Shown here piece after piece: positions 23,609 through 26,353 of a stretch of DNA of 26,353 nt (the first letter of the stretch is position 1; each line of letters begins with the position of its first letter). The notes below the pieces were generated by a model. The model was given only the letters and a program-made list of their open reading frames with translations. It was not told the origin of the DNA and ran no database searches. The translations under genes were made by a program, and so were the position numbers. This DNA comes from a virus, in the IMG/VR virus record IMGVR_UViG_3300028615_000028, positions 1 through 26,353 of that record, one strand, 5' to 3'.

Positions 23609-23865
23609 AAAAGAAACATTACTCATTTGATTATGGTAAAGATATTATGAGCTTACAAACTAAGCTTTTTAAGTTACAAGAACGTGTAGAGCAACTTGAG
23701 AAGCGGGTGGATCAGATTGGTCAGACAACTATGTGGTTTGAGTCTATTGGTCCAGCTCAGCCTAAGATTTACTTATCAGGCAATAATGAAACCACTCCTC
23801 CTCCTACAGAATCTGAGCTTAAAGAAATTAATAAGTTGTTGGAACAGATGTCGGAAAAGGACTAA
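23605..23865 (+). CDS. Small coiled-coil protein
   Basis: This 86-aa protein starts in an ATGA overlap with the previous gene. Residues about 15-40 form a clear heptad pattern (LQTKLFKLQERVEQLEKRVD), a likely coiled-coil oligomerisation helix. It is followed by a Pro/Thr linker (NNETTPPPTESE) and a final helix, LKEINKLLEQMSEKD. There is no catalytic motif. It is probably an oligomeric scaffold or a partner of its neighbours; the function is unknown. Confidence 0.6.
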   Translation: MKKKHYSFDYGKDIMSLQTKLFKLQERVEQLEKRVDQIGQTTMWFESIGPAQPKIYLSGNNETTPPPTESELKEINKLLEQMSEKD

Positions 23866-23866
23866 T

Positions 23867-24271
23867 ATGCATGTTATTGTTATAACAGGGAGCAGGGCTT
23901 GGAAAGACCCTGAACCCATTAAAGATGTAATTCTAGGTCGTCTAGACCACCCTAAAGCTGATTTAGTTTTACACGGGGGGTATAGGGGTGCTGATCTCAT
24001 TGCTCATGATATTGCTGTTGAGGCAGGTATTATGAGTGTTGGCATACCCGCTTGCTGGAAAGAGTTTAAGGGCCAGGCTGGTCCTATTAGGAATACTCAT
24101 TTGATCAGTGCGGGTGCTTTTCAAGGCGTTAAAGGCCATGATGTAAGGGTTTATGGTTTTCCCTTAGAGCGATCTGTTGGCACGTGGAATTGTGCCAACA
24201 TAGCTAAAGAGAAATTTTTACCAGTTAAAATTTATAATGTTGACAGGCAACTATTTGAGGATTATAAGTAA
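23867..24271 (+). CDS. DUF2493/SLOG-family nucleotide-binding-like protein
   Basis: The chosen start is ATG 23867, one base after the previous stop; the long upstream extension to 23696 is an out-of-frame reading of the coiled-coil gene. The 134-aa product matches the DUF2493/SLOG pattern: beta-strand then GSRAW (8-12), VLHGGYRGADLIA (34-46), and PACWKEFKGQAGPIRN (61-76). SLOG domains (Rossmann-like, related to DprA and LOG proteins) bind or cleave nucleotide-type ligands, and some act in anti-phage or stress signalling. The stand-alone phage copy keeps the conserved Gly, Arg and Asp residues. Its ligand is unknown. The gene ends in TAATG overlap with the next one. Confidence 0.8.
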   Translation: MHVIVITGSRAWKDPEPIKDVILGRLDHPKADLVLHGGYRGADLIAHDIAVEAGIMSVGIPACWKEFKGQAGPIRNTHLISAGAFQGVKGHDVRVYGFPLERSVGTWNCANIAKEKFLPVKIYNVDRQLFEDYK

Positions 24272-24579
24272 TGTCAGAAGAACAAGATAATTTAGAGGAA
24301 CACCCAGTTTTAGAAGATTTAGCAGCTGTACTTTTTAATGAACTGTTTCAGTATGAGCGTTTTCAAAAGTTTATTGCTTTAAATTACCAAATTCACTTAC
24401 TCAAGAATGAGTCGGGGGATGTAGTGGACGTTAAGATTATTGAAAATGATTCATCTTTAGTGCAACAACAAATTGTAGAGGAGGCTAGAAAAAAGCTTGA
24501 AGAGCAAGAGTCTGAGATTGTAGTGGCTCCGGCTGATACGTTAGACAAACTTAATGACGCATCTTGTAATAAGAACTAA
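24271..24579 (+). CDS. Hypothetical acidic protein
   Basis: This 102-aa, strongly acidic protein starts at an ATG sharing a base with the SLOG gene stop. The N-terminus is acidic (SEEQDNLEEHPVLEDLAAVLF). There is a middle beta-prone stretch (IHLLKNESGDVVDVKIIEN), a helix EEARKKLEEQESE and a disordered-looking end. No family recognised. Highly acidic small phage proteins are sometimes DNA mimics or SSB-like interactors, but nothing specific supports that here. It overlaps the next gene by 26 bases. Confidence 0.55.
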   Translation: MSEEQDNLEEHPVLEDLAAVLFNELFQYERFQKFIALNYQIHLLKNESGDVVDVKIIENDSSLVQQQIVEEARKKLEEQESEIVVAPADTLDKLNDASCNKN

Positions 24580-24760
24580 GATTAGTTTGGTAGCTCCAAA
24601 GGGCATATATAGATATACCTTATGTGGTGTTAAAAATAAAGTGTCTCCACACAGTATGTATAGTTTTCAGTTTGTTACTATTACTAATAAAGTACTAGTT
24701 AATTGTGATAGATGTTTAGAATTGTTGCCATTGTATGAAATAAAGAATACGGTATTATGA
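24554..24760 (+). CDS. Small H-C-CxxC zinc-finger-like protein (paralogue C)
   Basis: This 68-aa protein has an early His (MTHLV), TLCG, a variable loop, and VNCDRCLELLPLYEIKNT. It shares M-S/T-HLV and CDRC-x-x-LLPLYEI with the protein at 15600, so the two are paralogues. Comparison of the N-termini also supports the ATG at 24554 as the start, although it overlaps the previous gene by 26 bases and lacks a good ribosome site. One zinc ion bound by His and three Cys is likely. The next gene, overlapping as ATGA, is a third relative: a tandem pair. Confidence 0.6.
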   Translation: MTHLVIRTKISLVAPKGIYRYTLCGVKNKVSPHSMYSFQFVTITNKVLVNCDRCLELLPLYEIKNTVL

Positions 24761-25008
24761 TAGTTCACCTTTATGTGCGAGCATTTTCTTTTTATGAGGG
24801 AAAGAAAAAAAAGATTATTTTTAAAATGCTCTGTGGAGACAATCTAAATCTAGAGGGGTGCGAGATTCCGAAATGGAGGGAAAAAAATACTTATGCGTTA
24901 AACCCTAATAGAGTTACTTGTGAGGATTGTTTAAACCATCCTTATTTCATGTTATTAGAGATAAAAAATACGAATTTAGATGGCAGGGAAAAGACAGATA
25001 AAGGTTGA
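24757..25008 (+). CDS. Small H-C-CxxC zinc-finger-like protein (paralogue D)
   Basis: This 83-aa protein follows paralogue C in ATGA overlap. It has an early His (MIVHLYV), KMLCG, a longer variable loop (EGCEIPKWREKNTYALNPN) with one extra Cys, VTCEDCL, and an ending LEIKNTNLDG that echoes the YEIKNTVL of paralogue C. The tandem order and shared ending indicate local duplication followed by divergence. It overlaps the next gene by 29 bases. The function is unknown; probably a zinc-bound protein-interaction module. Confidence 0.55.
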   Translation: MIVHLYVRAFSFYEGKKKKIIFKMLCGDNLNLEGCEIPKWREKNTYALNPNRVTCEDCLNHPYFMLLEIKNTNLDGREKTDKG

Positions 25009-25666
25009 TATTGGCCAACAGTTTGGGTGTTGGGTTGTTTTAGAAGACCTGGGGTATAAGGGGAAGTATCGTTGTCGATGTGAGTGTGGTCGTGAACAAA
25101 ATATTAGAGTTTATGATCTGATACAAGGTAAGACTACTATGTGTCGGAGTTGCTCTAATATGATGACCACCCATAACTATTCTATTAGTAATACGGATGA
25201 GTACAATTCATGGATGCATATGAATCAAAGATGCTCAAATCCAAATAGCAAAGATTATAAAAATTATGGTGGGAGGGGTATTACAGTTTACCCGCTATGG
25301 CAGAATAGTTTTGAAGCCTTTTTGGTATATATGGGGCCAAAGCCTAGCCCTGATTATTCTATTGAGCGTATTGATGTAAATAAGGGATATTACCCGGGAA
25401 ATGTTAGATGGGCTACATCTCTAGAGCAGTCGCGTAACAAGAGAAATAATGTTATGATCGAGATTAATGATGTTTGTAAGACTGCTGCAGAATGGGCTGA
25501 GGATGACATCTGTGGCGTTCCTTTGAAGACTATATACAAGCGCATAGAGAGGGGTTGGGACCCTGTAGAGGCGGTTCTAGCGCCCTTGGGGGAAAATAAA
25601 GGATATTTTGCTCGTTTAGAGCAAATAATACTCAATGAGCAAAAAGAGCAAAAACAAGGGGAATAG
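24980..25666 (+). CDS. HNH/homing-endonuclease-like protein
   Basis: This 228-aa protein resembles a common phage family. It has an N-terminal zinc cluster, CRCECG (32-37) and CRSC (55-58). The core contains YNSWMHMNQRCSNPNSKDY, NYGGRGITVYPLW, FEAFLVYMG, SIERIDVNKGYYPGNVRWAT and EQSRNKRN, the sequence typical of free-standing phage genes annotated as HNH- or AP2-type endonucleases. The C-terminal part (KTAAEWAEDD, LKTIYKRIERGWDPVEAV) looks like a helix-turn-helix DNA-binding tail of the NUMOD kind. It may be a mobile homing nuclease inserted beside a resident gene, or a domesticated DNA-binding protein. I cannot tell from sequence whether it cuts DNA. Confidence 0.7.
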   Translation: MAGKRQIKVDIGQQFGCWVVLEDLGYKGKYRCRCECGREQNIRVYDLIQGKTTMCRSCSNMMTTHNYSISNTDEYNSWMHMNQRCSNPNSKDYKNYGGRGITVYPLWQNSFEAFLVYMGPKPSPDYSIERIDVNKGYYPGNVRWATSLEQSRNKRNNVMIEINDVCKTAAEWAEDDICGVPLKTIYKRIERGWDPVEAVLAPLGENKGYFARLEQIILNEQKEQKQGE

Positions 25667-26213
25667 GGCTGAGAGGGAAGCTGCTAAAAAGTTTAGTCAA
25701 TGGTGGGGGTCTAACTTTACACGGACGCCTAGTTCTGGTGGGTTTGGGACCAAGCAGTTTAGAGATGGGTGGAATGCAGCAGGAGATATAGTAACACCGG
25801 ATACTTCTTTTCCTTTTATAGTGGAATGTAAGTGGCAAGAGTGCTGGCACATGGAGCAGCTTATCAAAAATGATAAGTGTGAGATTTTCAAGTGGTGGCA
25901 GCAAGCTTTAAATGAGACAGGCCTTGGGAAGGTTCCTTTATTGTTTTTTACTAGGAATGGTCATCCGTGGTATGTCATGATAGATCTGGACGATTTGACT
26001 GCTTCTAGAAAAGTTTTTAATCATTATGATCAATTTACACATCCGACTTTTGTTTTAAATCTTAGTAAGGAAAAGTCTGGATATCCTGACAATTATGTAG
26101 CTATATTTACTGAGCAAACGTTTTTTTCGGGGAAGGCTGAATTATGGAAAAAAGAGGCACCAAAAATAATAAAAGCAAGACAGGAAAGGTTTCAGACGAT
26201 TTGGAACCCGTAA
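25635..26213 (+). CDS. PD-(D/E)XK nuclease, Holliday-junction-resolvase-like
   Basis: This 192-aa protein overlaps the previous gene by 32 bases. It has the PD-(D/E)XK order: NRAEREAAKKF with E13, RTPSSGGFGT, GD with D51, and FIVECKW with E64 and K66. The layout (early Glu in a basic helix, a Ser/Gly loop, then GD and ECK) is like archaeal Hjc-type resolvases and related phage nucleases. Resolving branched DNA would fit the recombination-dependent replication implied by RecA, UvsW-like and gp46/47 proteins. The long C-terminal part (about 90-192; WYVMIDLDDL, YVAIFTEQTFF) is not typical of Hjc and may give specificity. Nuclease family is well supported; the resolvase role is inference. Confidence 0.7.
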   Translation: MSKKSKNKGNRAEREAAKKFSQWWGSNFTRTPSSGGFGTKQFRDGWNAAGDIVTPDTSFPFIVECKWQECWHMEQLIKNDKCEIFKWWQQALNETGLGKVPLLFFTRNGHPWYVMIDLDDLTASRKVFNHYDQFTHPTFVLNLSKEKSGYPDNYVAIFTEQTFFSGKAELWKKEAPKIIKARQERFQTIWNP

Positions 26214-26335
26214 AGCCACATAGATGTATTGAGTGTGGTAAGATTGTCTTGCGATGTCGTTGCGGAGCGGATACATTAGAGAAAGGCAATGAGACTCAAA
26301 CAATCAGCGCTGTAGGTAAGCGAGGAGAGGCATGA
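26144..26335 (+). CDS. Small zinc-finger-like protein
   Basis: This 63-aa protein overlaps the nuclease gene by 70 bases; GGAAGG seven bases before ATG 26144 supports this start. The N-terminal half is basic and flexible (KRGTKNNKSKTGK). The core HRCIECGKIVLRCRCG has C-x-x-C-G then C-x-C-G, a compact zinc knuckle or half-ribbon. The rest is short and disordered-looking. The long overlap makes a shorter product conceivable, but no later ATG precedes the cysteines. Function unknown. Confidence 0.45.
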   Translation: MEKRGTKNNKSKTGKVSDDLEPVKPHRCIECGKIVLRCRCGADTLEKGNETQTISAVGKRGEA

Positions 26336-26353
26336 AGCAACCACAACGAACTG
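26332..26353 (+). CDS. Start of a further gene, cut by the window edge
   Basis: An ATG at 26332 overlaps the preceding stop as ATGA and has a strong purine-rich ribosome site, GAGGAGAGG, two bases upstream. Only seven codons (MKQPQRT) are visible, so nothing can be said of the product. The overlap style matches the rest of the operon. Confidence 0.4.

Noticed and set aside
23696-23866. N-terminal extension of the SLOG protein
   Set aside because: The extension overlaps the coiled-coil gene in another frame and does not resemble the family; the conserved domain begins right at ATG 23867.

Overview
The window reads as part of the genome of a tailed, most likely strictly lytic double-stranded DNA bacteriophage (Caudoviricetes). 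All credible genes are on the + strand and are packed end to end, mostly with ATGA, GTGA or TAATG stop/start overlaps. The sequence is AT-rich. A signal peptide-bearing lysis-region protein and a membrane-anchored coiled-coil protein suggest a Gram-negative host. The repeat-built fibre-like protein suggests an aquatic or marine phage. Both host statements are inference. I saw no integrase, repressor, attachment site, rRNA or CRISPR array, and no tRNA on reading by eye.

Layout. (1) 1-3861, virion end: the 3' part of a very long repetitive fibre-like adhesin with a conserved C-terminal domain, then a small putative structural protein. (2) 3864-5860, lysis-type cassette behind a plausible sigma70-like promoter: a 69-aa protein, a membrane-anchored coiled-coil protein, a protein with a signal peptide and a C-terminal membrane segment, and a zinc N-acetylmuramoyl-L-alanine amidase. 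(3) 5853-15582, replication: a UvsW/XPB-type helicase, small genes, a C-terminal J-domain protein, a helical protein of unknown role, a DnaB-type helicase, a protein with a ClpX-type zinc-binding domain, a zinc/TOPRIM primase, dUTPase, a zinc ribbon and a family A DNA polymerase with 3'-5' exonuclease. (4) 15600-21377, recombination and repair: a UvsY-like candidate mediator, a gp32-like ssDNA-binding protein, an intergenic hairpin, a bacterial-type RecA, and SbcD/gp47 and SbcC/Rad50/gp46 subunits. (5) 21365-26353, mostly accessory genes: a gp1-like deoxynucleoside monophosphate kinase, a membrane protein, a DUF2493/SLOG protein, small zinc-binding proteins, an HNH/homing-type protein, a PD-(D/E)XK nuclease and the start of one more gene.

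How they fit. Regions 3-5 encode most of a fork (helicase, primase, polymerase, SSB, dUTPase, dNMP kinase) and a T4-style recombination set (UvsW, UvsY-like, gp32-like, gp46/47), but the recombinase is a cellular-type RecA instead of UvsX and the polymerase is Pol I-like instead of family B.

Most interesting: the DnaB-type helicase lies near two genes carrying fragments of host proteostasis machines. One is a DnaJ J-domain with an intact HPD motif, two genes upstream. The other is a ClpX-type zinc-binding domain with the same 22-residue cysteine spacing as E. coli ClpX but without an AAA+ motor, directly downstream. Because DnaK/DnaJ and ClpX act on replication proteins of lambda and Mu, this suggests (inference only) that the phage carries its own adaptors to steer host chaperones during replication. 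Other notable points are four paralogous small H-C-CxxC proteins spread over 17 kb, an overlooked 56-aa tail-fibre-like ORF inside the recombination region, and a fibre whose domain spacings differ by near-multiples of 17 residues.
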